Positions 1 to 8,009 of a stretch of 25,033 nt of DNA are shown here, piece after piece (the first letter of the stretch is position 1; every line of letters starts with the position of its first letter). The notes under the pieces were generated by a model. The model searched no databases, was not told the DNA's origin, and was given only the letters and a program-made list of their open reading frames with translations. The DNA is taken from contig DHJA01000116.1 in assembly GCA_002404095.1 (NCBI GenBank), forward strand, positions 1-25,033, in the 5' to 3' direction. This DNA comes from Planctomycetaceae bacterium UBA4732 (GTDB lineage: Bacteria; Planctomycetota; Planctomycetia; Gemmatales; Gemmataceae). Both the position numbers and the translations under genes were made by a program.

Positions 1-340
1 CCCGCGCCTCGGGCGCGCGTTTACCAACGACGGCTTGATGGCAAGGCCAAAGATCGGCGACCGTGAGGCCGTCGCTTTTGACGCGCGGCGTCCTGCCGGC
101 GTGTAGGTCATCGGCTTGGGGCGTATACTCTTCCAGGGCTTCCCGCCAACCGTCGCCTTCGATCCGCACCAGCTTGCCGTTGACCCGCTTGGCCCACCTG
201 CCGAAGTAATGAATCTTGCCTCTGATTTTCTTTTGCCACGTCCCGCTCGCATGAGGGGACAGGGGGAAATCGGGATAGGGCTTCTTGGGCCGATCTGCCG
301 CTTTACGCGGCCGGGGCTTCCGAGTAGAATCATGGGACAA
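1..340 (-). CDS. Site-specific tyrosine integrase, N-terminal part (runs off the left edge)
   Basis: This reading frame has no ATG. It begins with TTG at 340-338 (protein start [13 protein letters not shown]), after an AGGG ribosome-binding site seven bases upstream and an in-frame TAG just before that. The next residues, [19 protein letters not shown] then [11 protein letters not shown], and later [10 protein letters not shown] and LTVADL, are the N-terminal signature I know from the large planctomycete family of phage-type integrases. In those proteins this stretch is a short DNA-binding segment before the core-binding and catalytic domains. About 113 codons are visible; the catalytic Arg, His and Tyr residues lie outside the window. 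The gene points away from the tRNA-Ser gene 176 bp to its right, a common site for integrases. Family assignment is from motif recall, not a search. Confidence 0.65.
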   Translation of the reverse strand, partial: MSHDSTRKPRPRKAADRPKKPYPDFPLSPHASGTWQKKIRGKIHYFGRWAKRVNGKLVRIEGDGWREALEEYTPQADDLHAGRTPRVKSDGLTVADLWPCHQAVVGKRAPEAR

Positions 341-375
341 GGCGCTACCCTGTAGCTAAGGGGTAAGGTGGCGTC

Positions 376-410
376 GCTCCCGGCGGTTACTACCCGCCGG
401 GAGCAACTTT
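376..410 (+). terminator. Strong hairpin with short T-run
   Basis: An 11-bp perfect stem (376-386 pairs with 394-404, GCTCCCGGCGG) closes a seven-base loop and is followed by AACTTTT. It would terminate rightward transcription, keeping read-through from the left out of the tRNA. On the other strand it lies just upstream of the integrase start, so it could instead be a leader hairpin or a recombination structure. Confidence 0.45.
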
Positions 411-418
411 TCGCTAAG

Positions 419-439
419 GGTAGTATACGCGGTAGTATA
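419..439. repeat. 9-bp direct repeat between integrase and tRNA
   Basis: GGTAGTATA occurs at 419-427 and again at 431-439, a 12-base period. It lies between the integrase start and the tRNA gene, where arm-type integrase sites or an excisionase-bound repeat would be expected. Nothing else supports that role. Confidence 0.35.
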
Positions 440-515
440 GCGAATGGAGTAGGTTAGAAAGGCTGCTTTCCGAATACGACGTAAACCCTAACGAGTAAAC
501 GGGAAGAGGCATTAG

Positions 516-604
516 GGAGAGGTGGCTGAGTGGCCGATAGCGCCGGTTTGCTAAACCGGTGTACGGGTAAAACCGTACCAGGGGTTCAAATCCCCTCCTC
601 TCCG
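516..604 (+). tRNA. tRNA-Ser (anticodon GCU)
   Basis: The acceptor stem GGAGAGG at 516-522 pairs with CCTCTCC at 597-603, and 604 is the discriminator G typical of serine tRNAs. The anticodon arm has a 5-bp stem (543-547 with 555-559) and the loop TTGCTAA, giving anticodon GCT at 550-552 for AGC/AGU codons. A long class II variable arm is present (561-566 pairs with 573-578). The T arm is AGGGG, TTCAAAT, CCCCT at 580-596. CCA is not encoded. The gene is next to an integrase and is a plausible island attachment site. Confidence 0.96.
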
Positions 605-622
605 CTGAACGACGCCGATGGC

Positions 623-674
623 AGCCGCCGCGAGACGTAGCATTCACGTCTTGCGGCGGCTCTTCTTTTTCTTG
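623..674 (+). terminator. Rho-independent terminator after tRNA-Ser
   Basis: A 16-bp stem with one G-T wobble (623-638 pairs with 646-661) closes a seven-base loop. It is followed at once by a T-rich tail (TCTTCTTTTTCTT from 661). It begins 19 bases after the tRNA 3' end, so it most likely ends the tRNA transcript. Confidence 0.85.
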
Positions 675-933
675 TCGCTTACCCTTTTCCGAATTCCTAC
701 CGCCATTGAAGAGGGCGATGCAGGCGCTTAAAGCCGTCGTCGCGTTGGGCTGTCACATCGTCCGTGACGAGCCGATTGAGGCGTGAGTGATACCGCGGCG
801 CCGGCCCATTGGACAAACAGCCGCTTGCGAGCTACCCTTGTTTAGCATTCCGTCCCAAATCGTGTGAGAGGTCGCGCCTTGCCTCCGGTGCGCCCGCTTA
901 CTGAGATGGGTTCCGCCTGCGTAGGATAAAGCC

Positions 934-3900
934 ATGAGTTTTCTGCGGGAGCCAGACGAGGAACCGATCCCCGGCTACCGCCTCATTGAACCGTTGGGTA
1001 GCGGCGGCTTCGGCGAGGCGTGGAAGTGCGAGGCCCCTGGCGGTCTCTTCAAGGCCATCAAATTCGTCTTCGGCAACCTCAACTCGCTGGACGTGGACGG
1101 CGCCCGCGCCGAACAGGAGCTTAAGGCTCTCAACCGCGTCAAAGAGGTGCGCCATCCCTTCGTTCTGTCGATGGACCGGATCGAAGTGGTCGGAGGGGAA
1201 CTCGTCATCGTCATGGAGCTGGCCGACCGCAGCCTTCACGACGCGTTGCAAGAATGCCTTTCCGCTGGCCTGATCGGCATCCCGCGCGACACGCTGTTGC
1301 GTTACATCCGGGACGCCGCCGAAGGCCTCGACCACATGAATGAGAAGCACAATCTTCAACACCTCGACATCAAGCCGCGCAACCTTTTCCTGGTCAGCGA
1401 CCGCGTTAAAGTCGGCGATTTCGGCCTCGTCAAACACCTTGAACGCACGGGACTTTCTGGAGTTCTCGGCGGCGTGACGCCGTTGTACGCCCCGCCGGAA
1501 ACCTTCACCGGCGCCATCAGCGGACGCAGCGATCAATACAGCCTCGCCATCTGCTACCAGGAACTCCTCACCGGCCAACGGCCGTTTAACGGCAAAAACG
1601 CCCGCCAGCTGGCCCAGCAACACATTAACGAGCCGCCGGAACTTCGCGCCCTGCCCGAGGCGGAACGGCCGGTCGTGGCCCGCGCCCTGTCCAAAGACCC
1701 CGCCAAGCGCTTCCCCACCTGCCTGGCCTTTCTGCGCGCGCTGTACACCGCTCGCACGGCCGGCGCCCCCGAAGTCGTGCAATCCCAGTCCGGCCCTCGC
1801 CCCAAAACCATGGTCGATACCATGGAGGACATTCTGCTGGAGCAGATGTCCCCCGAGGCGTTTGACATAGTTGACGGCCAGGAAATCAACCTTGGGTCAA
1901 ACCCCGACATAGGCGGGCCGTCGGCCGAAGAGGCGTCGCGCCTCGGCATGACCGTGCCCCAGCCGTCCACCGGAGCGCTGAGACCGACGCTCCTTGTCGG
2001 CCTGGGCGCTTTCGGCCGCCGCGCTCTGTTGGAGCTGCGCTGCCGCTTCCTCGACCGTTTCGGCGACCTCGATAAGACGCCTCTGATGCGCTTCCTCTAC
2101 ATCGACGTGGATGCGGAAGCGGTTCGCGGCGCCACGCACGGCTCGCCGGAAGTCGCCCTCAAACCGAGCGAAGTCCACCATCTCCCTTTGCAAGCGGTGT
2201 CGCACTATCGTCGCCGTCAGCTGGACCATCTCAATGATTGGCTGCCGCGTGAGAAGCTTTACACCATGCCGCGTTCCCTCAAGACGCAAGGGTCGCGCGC
2301 CCTTGGCCGGCTGGCCTTTTCCGACAACTATCTGCGTCTCGTGGGGCGCTTTCGCCGCGAATTGCAGCTGGCTACCCACGCCGACGCCCTATATCAATCG
2401 GTCAACGGCACCGGCCTCGCCTTGCGCGACGGAACCCCGCGCGTCTACGTCCTGGCCGCGGCCGGGGGCGGATCGAGTGGCTTTTTGACCGACATCGGCT
2501 ATGCCCTTCGTCGCCTGCTGAAACAGATGCACCATCCCGATTCGCCCGTCACAGCCCTGGTGTTTTGCGGGGCGCCGGACGACCCGGCCACACCGCCCCC
2601 CGAGCAGGCCAACGTCTATGCCACGCTTACCGAGTTGAACCACTTCGCCGACCCTTGTGTGCCCTTCGCCGCACAATACGGCCTGGACGGTCCACGACTT
2701 TCGGATGAGGGCGCCGCCTTCAACAACGTCTACGTCTTGCCGCACGTCAACCGCACACCAGAGAGCCGCCGCGACGCCTTGGCCCATTTGGGAAGTTATC
2801 TGTTCCACGAGCTGACCACGCCGCTCGGTCTGCGCCTGGAAGGCAGCCGGATGAAGCGGGCGCCGGGCGACGCCGTTTGTTTTCGCAGTCTCGGCACTTA
2901 CGGCATCTGGTTTCCGCGCGGCCTGTTGCTGCGCCTCGCCGCGCGCCATGTTTGCCAGCGCCTTTTGGAGCAATGGCAAGCGCCGGTCAAGGAAGATCTT
3001 CTATTGGGAGAAGAGGCCGCTTTGCTAGAGGCCGCGCAGGCGCGCATCCTGGCCGACCCGGAATTGCAACCGGAAAGTCTGGCGCGGCGCATCACCGTGG
3101 CCGCCGCCATCCCCGGCGAGGGCGAGCCGGGCGAGTCGCTGACCCGCTTGCTGACGAACGTCGAGGAACAGTCCCGGCAGATGATCGCCCAGGACGACGC
3201 GGCAGCGTGGGCGCATCAGGCGTTGGACCGCGTGCGCGATTGGCTGGGCAACGGCGTGTCGGCGGCCGGCGTTCCGACCGTCCATCAGCGCAAAAGCCGC
3301 GTGACCAAGGCTCTGGAGGCCGCCGCCGCGCAGCTGGCCGCACAGTGGGATGCCCGCTTCATCGAGACCGCCTACGGCCTCTTGGACAACCCGGGCCGGC
3401 GCATTGCCCTTGCCGAGGCCGCCCTCGGCCGCTTCATCGCTTTCTGCGCGGACGCCGCGGCCGTCACCGACGAACGCCTTCAACAGCAGACCCCTCGAGG
3501 CCGGAAGGCCGAAGCGCAGCTACAGGCCGCCCTGGAAAGTTGCGCCGTTGGCAGCGGCTACAGCTGGTTCGGCAACAACTCCCGGCGCCAACTGCGCCTC
3601 TTCGTGGATCATCTCGCCGTCTATGCCCGCCAGTGCATGGCCGACGACGTATCCGCTGTAGTCGGCCAATTTTTCGCCTGTCTGCGCGGCCGCCTCGGCG
3701 ATCGCCTGCGCGACTTGACGTTCTGCCGGCAGCGACTGCGCCACATACAGGAAACCTTGGCTAACGCGGAGAACGGGGAGGAGTTGATGGTGGCCGACTC
3801 GCTCCGCGAGTCGGATGGAGCAAAGCCAGTCGCGGAGCGACTGGCCCACCATCAATTGCCCTCATTGTCCCCCGAACTCAGCCCGACGCCGGTGCTGTCC

Positions 3901-4647
3901 ACGGAGGCGTTCTGGGAGGCTGTACGCGAATCCGCCACGCACCGCGTCGTTCTGCCGGAAGGGGCCGAGCAACTGGAGACGGCCGCCAACCGCTTTCTTG
4001 CCAGCCTGAACCCGGAACACTGGGACGACCTGGATCAGTCGTTGCAGGACCAGGTGCTGGCCCCGCGCCACGGTCTATTCCAGGCGTGCATGAACACCAA
4101 CGATTTGATCCGTCATCTCGCCGTCCCGCTGGTCAATCAGGCGGTCGCCACGCTCGGCGGCTACCTGCCGATTACCGACGTGGCCCAGGTGGAGTTAGCG
4201 TCGGCCGGAGTCAGCGCGGCGGAAGCGGACGTTTCCGCCGAAAGCGAACTGATCGAACGCATGCGCACCTACCAGGAACTTGCGGCCCCGCTTATCGGCG
4301 CGGCCGCGACCAAGGGACAGGAGGCGGTCGTGAGCGGCGCCGCTTCGTTGCCTAGCGCCCAGCTATCCACGCAAGCAACAGACGAGACGTTCCTGCTGGT
4401 ACCGGCCAGCGAAGCCGGTAAGCAATATGGTGAGGAAGCGCACCGAATCATGCCGGGCATCCAGTTAGTAAACGTGCCGGGCCAGGCCGACCTGATGTTC
4501 TGCCGCGAGCAGACCGAGATGACCGTCGAAGACCTCGACCGAATCTTGCGTCCGTGTCGCGGCGCCTACGAGGAGGCGGCCGCGACGCCGCAGTCGTCGC
4601 CTCATGCTCGCTTCGACATCCAGGACTGGACGCCGCTTGACCCGTGA
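934..4647 (+). CDS. Hanks-type Ser/Thr kinase fused to a tubulin/FtsZ-like domain
   Basis: A 1237-residue cytoplasmic protein with no signal peptide or clear membrane segment. Residues about 14-270 are a protein kinase: glycine loop GSGGFGEAW (22-30), ATP-anchoring Lys43 in AIKF, catalytic loop HLDIKPRN (143-150, HLD in place of HRD), DFG (162-164) and APPE (186-189). A linker of about 80 residues follows. From about 351, PTLLVGLGAFGRRALLEL and then AAAGGGSSGF (G-rich motif at 511-516) resemble the phosphate-binding start and the GGGTGSG signature of tubulin/FtsZ GTPases, closest to the tubulin-like family of long bacterial proteins. Residues about 650-1237 are mostly helical and I do not recognise them. 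Start ATG 934 follows AGGA with good spacing. An inverted-repeat element (3786-3853) is read through in frame. The kinase call is secure; GTPase activity is inferred. Confidence 0.85.
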   Translation: MSFLREPDEEPIPGYRLIEPLGSGGFGEAWKCEAPGGLFKAIKFVFGNLNSLDVDGARAEQELKALNRVKEVRHPFVLSMDRIEVVGGELVIVMELADRSLHDALQECLSAGLIGIPRDTLLRYIRDAAEGLDHMNEKHNLQHLDIKPRNLFLVSDRVKVGDFGLVKHLERTGLSGVLGGVTPLYAPPETFTGAISGRSDQYSLAICYQELLTGQRPFNGKNARQLAQQHINEPPELRALPEAERPVVARALSKDPAKRFPTCLAFLRALYTARTAGAPEVVQSQSGPRPKTMVDTMEDILLEQMSPEAFDIVDGQEINLGSNPDIGGPSAEEASRLGMTVPQPSTGALRPTLLVGLGAFGRRALLELRCRFLDRFGDLDKTPLMRFLYIDVDAEAVRGATHGSPEVALKPSEVHHLPLQAVSHYRRRQLDHLNDWLPREKLYTMPRSLKTQGSRALGRLAFSDNYLRLVGRFRRELQLATHADALYQSVNGTGLALRDGTPRVYVLAAAGGGSSGFLTDIGYALRRLLKQMHHPDSPVTALVFCGAPDDPATPPPEQANVYATLTELNHFADPCVPFAAQYGLDGPRLSDEGAAFNNVYVLPHVNRTPESRRDALAHLGSYLFHELTTPLGLRLEGSRMKRAPGDAVCFRSLGTYGIWFPRGLLLRLAARHVCQRLLEQWQAPVKEDLLLGEEAALLEAAQARILADPELQPESLARRITVAAAIPGEGEPGESLTRLLTNVEEQSRQMIAQDDAAAWAHQALDRVRDWLGNGVSAAGVPTVHQRKSRVTKALEAAAAQLAAQWDARFIETAYGLLDNPGRRIALAEAALGRFIAFCADAAAVTDERLQQQTPRGRKAEAQLQAALESCAVGSGYSWFGNNSRRQLRLFVDHLAVYARQCMADDVSAVVGQFFACLRGRLGDRLRDLTFCRQRLRHIQETLANAENGEELMVADSLRESDGAKPVAERLAHHQLPSLSPELSPTPVLSTEAFWEAVRESATHRVVLPEGAEQLETAANRFLASLNPEHWDDLDQSLQDQVLAPRHGLFQACMNTNDLIRHLAVPLVNQAVATLGGYLPITDVAQVELASAGVSAAEADVSAESELIERMRTYQELAAPLIGAAATKGQEAVVSGAASLPSAQLSTQATDETFLLVPASEAGKQYGEEAHRIMPGIQLVNVPGQADLMFCREQTEMTVEDLDRILRPCRGAYEEAAATPQSSPHARFDIQDWTPLDP
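3786..3853. repeat. Palindromic element inside the kinase/tubulin-like gene
   Basis: Two perfect small hairpins lie side by side. The first is CCGACTCGC-tcc-GCGAGTCGG at 3794-3814, the second CCAGTCGC-gga-GCGACTGG at 3826-3844. An outer inverted repeat, GATGGTGG at 3786-3793 with CCACCATC at 3846-3853, encloses both. The two inner hairpins are near copies of each other in opposite sense. The element is translated as a low-complexity stretch (VADSLRESDGAKPVAERL) that looks foreign to the helical domain around it. Confidence 0.8.
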
Positions 4648-4668
4648 GCCGTGCAGACGCGCTGACTG

Positions 4669-4697
4669 GGCCGCGAGGAATCGCGGCCTTTATCATT
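4669..4697 (+). terminator. Terminator after the kinase/tubulin-like gene
   Basis: A perfect 8-bp stem (GGCCGCGA at 4669-4676 with TCGCGGCC at 4681-4688) closes a GGAA tetraloop and is followed by TTTATCATTT. It starts 21 bases after the stop codon. The rest of 4698-5020 holds no convincing gene. Confidence 0.8.
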
Positions 4698-5020
4698 TGG
4701 CAATCGTAGGTCAGGTATTGTCCTGGCTTTGCGTTGCAGAGCGGAAAGGGAAGCGTTCACAGGGTTAGTGACGGAGGCCGGCCTGAAATCTCCGACCTCA
4801 TTGACCATTTTGCGCTACCCGTCCGTCTGGAAGACCAAAGTCATCGAAGCCGGCGCCAACGCGCTCAAGCTAACGATGCCGAACCTAAGAATAAATCGGT
4901 AGATTCTCTTTCCCAACGTATTGTACGCCATTCCGGTTCTTGACACTTCATTCTTGGCGTGGTACTCCATTAGCTCGCCCCGAGTCCACCGTATTCTGTA
5001 CCCACAAGGAGACCACCGCC

Positions 5021-5893
5021 ATGACGCAGCCGCGTAACGGCCTCGACCGTCGCCGCTTCCTTCAACTCGGGGCCGCTTCCGCCTTGAGCCTTGCCGCCGG
5101 GTCCAACTTTACGTTCGCCGCCGCCAAGGACGATCCTTACGGGGGTTTCACGCTCGGCGCTCAGAGCTATACCTTTCGCCATTTCAACCTTGAGGAAACG
5201 CTCAAGCGGCTCAAGGATCTCGACCTTCATTATGTCGAGTTCTACCAAAAGCACGTTCCGATCGAGTCCGCACCGGAACAGCTCGCCGCGATACTCAAAC
5301 TGTGCAAGGAGTACGAAGTGACGCCCTTGGCCTGGGGCGTGCAGAGCTTCACGAAGGACACGGACAAGAACCGCAAGTCCTTTGAACTAGGCAAAACCCT
5401 CGGCCTCAAGATGCTCAGCGCCGACCCCGACCCCGACAGTTTCGACGGCCTGGACAAGCTATGTGACGAATACAAGATCGCCATTGGCATCCATCCGCAC
5501 GGGCCGCAGGGCAAGACTCTCCACCGCTGGTACTCGGCCGAAGTCATTATGGCGGCCGTGAAGGACCACAACCCGCTCATCGGAAGCTGCCTGGACACCG
5601 GCCATCTGATTCGCGCCGCCCAACTCGGCAAGAAACTCGACCCGGCCGAGGAGGTACGAAAGATGGGGGCTCGCAACTTCGGCATACACCTCAAGGACTG
5701 GAACAATGAAACGAAGAAGGAAGTGATCGCCGGCCAGGGAAGCCTGGATATACCAGCGCTGCTCAAGGCGCTGCGCGAGGTGAAGTTTTCGGGCCTCATC
5801 AGCATCGAGTACGAGGCCAAGGAAGAAGAGCCGACGGATGACGTGCGCGCGGACTTGGAAGCCGTCAAAGACGCCGTCAAGAAGTTGGCGTGA
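5021..5893 (+). CDS. Tat-exported sugar phosphate isomerase/epimerase-like TIM barrel (copy 1)
   Basis: A 290-residue protein of the xylose-isomerase-like TIM-barrel superfamily (AP endonuclease 2 fold). The N-terminus carries a twin-arginine signal (DRRRFLQ at about 9-15, then an Ala-rich hydrophobic stretch), so it should be exported folded. Likely divalent-metal ligands are seen in order: Glu in VEFYQKH, His in GIHPHG, Asp/His in CLDTGH, Glu in SIEYEA. The substrate is unknown; related planctomycete proteins are assumed to act on sugars. The start is set by AAGGAG at 5006-5011, nine bases before ATG 5021; the frame is open further upstream to 4940 but without a ribosome site. The next gene is a close paralogue, so this is a tandem duplication. 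Confidence 0.85.
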   Translation: MTQPRNGLDRRRFLQLGAASALSLAAGSNFTFAAAKDDPYGGFTLGAQSYTFRHFNLEETLKRLKDLDLHYVEFYQKHVPIESAPEQLAAILKLCKEYEVTPLAWGVQSFTKDTDKNRKSFELGKTLGLKMLSADPDPDSFDGLDKLCDEYKIAIGIHPHGPQGKTLHRWYSAEVIMAAVKDHNPLIGSCLDTGHLIRAAQLGKKLDPAEEVRKMGARNFGIHLKDWNNETKKEVIAGQGSLDIPALLKALREVKFSGLISIEYEAKEEEPTDDVRADLEAVKDAVKKLA

Positions 5894-5907
5894 GCAGGGC
5901 AGGGGGG
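5892..5907 (-). repeat. 16-bp dispersed repeat, copy 1
   Basis: GAGCAGGGCAGGGGGG overlaps the stop codon of the first TIM-barrel gene. Its exact reverse complement, CCCCCCTGCCCTGCTC, recurs at 14230-14245 inside uvrA and at 21733-21748 inside the nikML fusion. Confidence 0.75.
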
Positions 5908-5993
5908 TGGGCTGGGTTTGTAACCTGCTTTTGACATCGGCAGTTTGCAAACCCGCCCCATGCCCATTGTGTATCCTCTAAAGAGGTGATGAG

Positions 5994-6875
5994 ATGCCTA
6001 TGAGCCTGTTCCTTTCAGCCCTGGACCGTCGCCGTTTCCTCCAAATCAGTGTGGCAACCACGCTGGGTCTCGCCGTCGAATCGCCGCGCGCTTTCGCCGA
6101 CGCCAAGGACGATCCCTTCGGCGGCTTCACGCTCGGCGTTCAGAGCTTTACCTACCGCAAATTCACCATCGAACAGACGCTTAAACACGTCCAGGATCTC
6201 GGCCTTCATCACATCGAGATTTCGCGCTCCGGCCACTTCTCCAAGGGTGTGACGCCGGAACAAATCGCGGCGGTGCTGAAGTTGTGTAAGGAATACAACG
6301 TGGCGCCGTTGGCCTTCGGCGTACAGCACTTCAGCAAGGACCACGACGCCAACACGAAAGTCTTCGAGCTTGGGAAGGCGCTCGGCATTCGCATGTTCAG
6401 CGCCGACCCCGAACCGGACAGTTTCGACAGTCTCGACAAACTTTGTGACGAATACAAGATCGCCATTGGCATCCATCCGCATGGGCCGCAGGGAAAGACT
6501 CTCCATCGCTGGTATAGCGCCGATGCGATCCTTGAGGCGGTAAAGAACCATAATACTATTATCGGATCTTGCCTCGACACGGGGCACCTGATTCGCGCCG
6601 CTCAGATGGGCAAGAAACTCGATCCCGCCGAGGAAATCCGCAAGATGGGGGCGCGCAATTTTGGCGTCCATCTTAAAGACCACGATAATGAGAAAGACAC
6701 CGATGTGGTCTTTGGCAAGGGCGTGTTGGACGTACCGGGCGTTCTGCGGGCGCTGCGCGACGTCCGCTTTAAGGGCATGGTAAGCATCGAATATGAGGCC
6801 AGCGCCGACGAACCGACCGCGGACGTGAAAGCGTGCATCGAAGAGTTCAAGCGGTCGGTCAAGATGCTGGCGTGA
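5994..6875 (+). CDS. Tat-exported sugar phosphate isomerase/epimerase-like TIM barrel (copy 2)
   Basis: A 293-residue paralogue of the preceding gene, with the same domain and a twin-arginine signal (LDRRRFLQ, then TTLGLAVES). The same metal-site motifs are present: HHIEIS near strand 2, GIHPHG, CLDTGH and SIEYEA. ATG 5994 lies five bases after GAGGTG; a second in-frame ATG at 6000 is possible. The two proteins are similar over the whole barrel and differ most in the second loop (FYQKHVPIESA against ISRSGHFSKGV), suggesting different substrates. A 38-bp block is identical at nucleotide level in both genes, pointing to recent duplication or gene conversion. A strong terminator follows, so this is the end of a two-gene unit. 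Confidence 0.85.
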   Translation: MPMSLFLSALDRRRFLQISVATTLGLAVESPRAFADAKDDPFGGFTLGVQSFTYRKFTIEQTLKHVQDLGLHHIEISRSGHFSKGVTPEQIAAVLKLCKEYNVAPLAFGVQHFSKDHDANTKVFELGKALGIRMFSADPEPDSFDSLDKLCDEYKIAIGIHPHGPQGKTLHRWYSADAILEAVKNHNTIIGSCLDTGHLIRAAQMGKKLDPAEEIRKMGARNFGVHLKDHDNEKDTDVVFGKGVLDVPGVLRALRDVRFKGMVSIEYEASADEPTADVKACIEEFKRSVKMLA

Positions 6876-6950
6876 GGCGGGCAGGGCAGGGCAGGGGATG
6901 GCGTGTTCCCTGAACGCGGACGCCTTCATATCATAAAACGGTAGGCAGGA

Positions 6951-7000
6951 CGCGGACGCGGCGCGAACCTCTCCCGGAACGCCGCGTCCGCGATTTTCTA
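6951..7000 (+). terminator. Rho-independent terminator after TIM-barrel pair
   Basis: A 13-bp perfect GC-rich stem (6951-6963 pairs with 6980-6992) with a 16-base loop is followed by ATTTTCTA. It separates the TIM-barrel pair from the ferredoxin-NADP reductase gene. Confidence 0.8.
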
Positions 7001-7026
7001 TAGGCCGGCGGGCCGCCGGATTGGGC

Positions 7027-7956
7027 ATGACACCTGAACAGATCAACGACCTGCGCAGGGAAAAGTACAACGCCACGGTGGTGCGACTTCGGAAAGTCCA
7101 CCCGGAGTTGATGGTGATGCGCGTGCGCCAGGACGTACGCCGCCAGAAGCACAAACCCGGGCAGTACGGCGTTCTCGGCCTTGGTTTCTGGGAGCCGCGC
7201 ATGCCGGGTTGTCAGGAAGAAACGCGCATCCCTGACGCCATCAAGCTGGCAAGGCGGTCCTATTCCCTCAGTTGCTCCGTCCTCGACGACGACGGCGCCC
7301 TGCTCGACCTTCCGCAGACGGACTGGCTCGAATTCTACGTCGTGTTAGTGCGCAACACGGACAGGGGAGAGGCTCCGGTCCTAACGCCGCGGCTGTTCAT
7401 GTTGCGAGAGGGCGACCGCCTTTACGTCGGCGAGAAAATCACCGGCGCGTATACCCTGGACCCTGTGGGGCCAGACGACGCGGTAGTGTTCCTGGCCACC
7501 GGGACGGGTGAGGCGCCGCATAATTACATGCTCTGGGAGTTACTGCGGCGCGGCCATCAGGGGCGCATCGTCTCGGCCTGCTGCGTCCGATACGGCAAGG
7601 ATTTGGCGTACCGCGACATACACGATGAGTTGATGGGCCGCTACGCGAACTACGCTTACCTGAGCCTGACCACGCGCGAGGCAGGCGACGAGGCCCATAA
7701 AATCTACATTCAGGATCTGATTAGCAGCGGACAGCTCGAAAACCGGCTAGGTCAACCATTGAATCCGGTGCGGACGCATGTCTTTCTATGCGGCAACCCC
7801 AAGATGATCGGCGTCCCTGAAAAGGATCGAGAGACCGGGGAGCGCGTTTACCCTGAGACGCCCGGAGTGATCGAATTGCTGGAGAAACGGGGCTTCCAGA
7901 CGGATCAGGCCAACATTAAGTTCAAGGGTAACATCCACTACGAAGAATTCTGGTAA
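7027..7956 (+). CDS. fpr: Ferredoxin--NADP reductase
   Basis: A 309-residue FAD flavoprotein that moves electrons between ferredoxin (or flavodoxin) and NADP(H) in the cytoplasm. The FAD-binding R-x-Y-S motif is RSYS at about 77-80. The NADP-binding domain shows FLATGTGEAPH (about 155-165), the pyridine-nucleotide contact region VRYGKDLAYRD and the C-terminal FLCGNPKMIG. The chain ends in an aromatic residue (EEFW), as in FNR enzymes where the terminal aromatic stacks on the flavin. An acidic/proline insertion near 55-70 (EPRMPGCQEETRIPD) is longer than in the E. coli enzyme. ATG 7027 is preferred; TTG 7021 is in frame but no better supported. Two genes follow with gaps of about 50 bp, so co-transcription is likely. 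Confidence 0.9.
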   Translation: MTPEQINDLRREKYNATVVRLRKVHPELMVMRVRQDVRRQKHKPGQYGVLGLGFWEPRMPGCQEETRIPDAIKLARRSYSLSCSVLDDDGALLDLPQTDWLEFYVVLVRNTDRGEAPVLTPRLFMLREGDRLYVGEKITGAYTLDPVGPDDAVVFLATGTGEAPHNYMLWELLRRGHQGRIVSACCVRYGKDLAYRDIHDELMGRYANYAYLSLTTREAGDEAHKIYIQDLISSGQLENRLGQPLNPVRTHVFLCGNPKMIGVPEKDRETGERVYPETPGVIELLEKRGFQTDQANIKFKGNIHYEEFW

Positions 7957-8009
7957 GCAGGGGGCAGGTGTTAGGGGTCAGGTGTCGGTAAATTGCCGAT
8001 CACCGGCCC

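Noticed and set aside
681..933. Intergenic region before the kinase gene, with GTCAC and GTGAC seven bases apart near 753-769
   Set aside because: The 5-bp arms are too short to call an operator; nothing else is seen.
898..1782. Long minus-strand frame opposite the kinase gene
   Set aside because: It is antisense to clear kinase motifs, and its composition is that of a GC-rich shadow frame.
4720..4902. An open frame on the plus strand without ATG, ending TAG 4902, with natural-looking text (RYPSVWKTKVIEAGANALKL)
   Set aside because: It has no credible start or ribosome site and begins right after a terminator. It may be a gene remnant, but I recognise no family.
4940..4968. TTGACA at 4940-4945 as a promoter for the TIM-barrel pair
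   Set aside because: The -35 match is perfect, but the sequence 17 bases on (TACTCC) is a poor -10, so I do not call it. A second TTGACA near 5931 has no -10 either.
6015..7202. 395-codon minus-strand frame opposite the second TIM-barrel gene and fpr start
   Set aside because: It runs through a strong terminator and two well-supported genes; it is a shadow.
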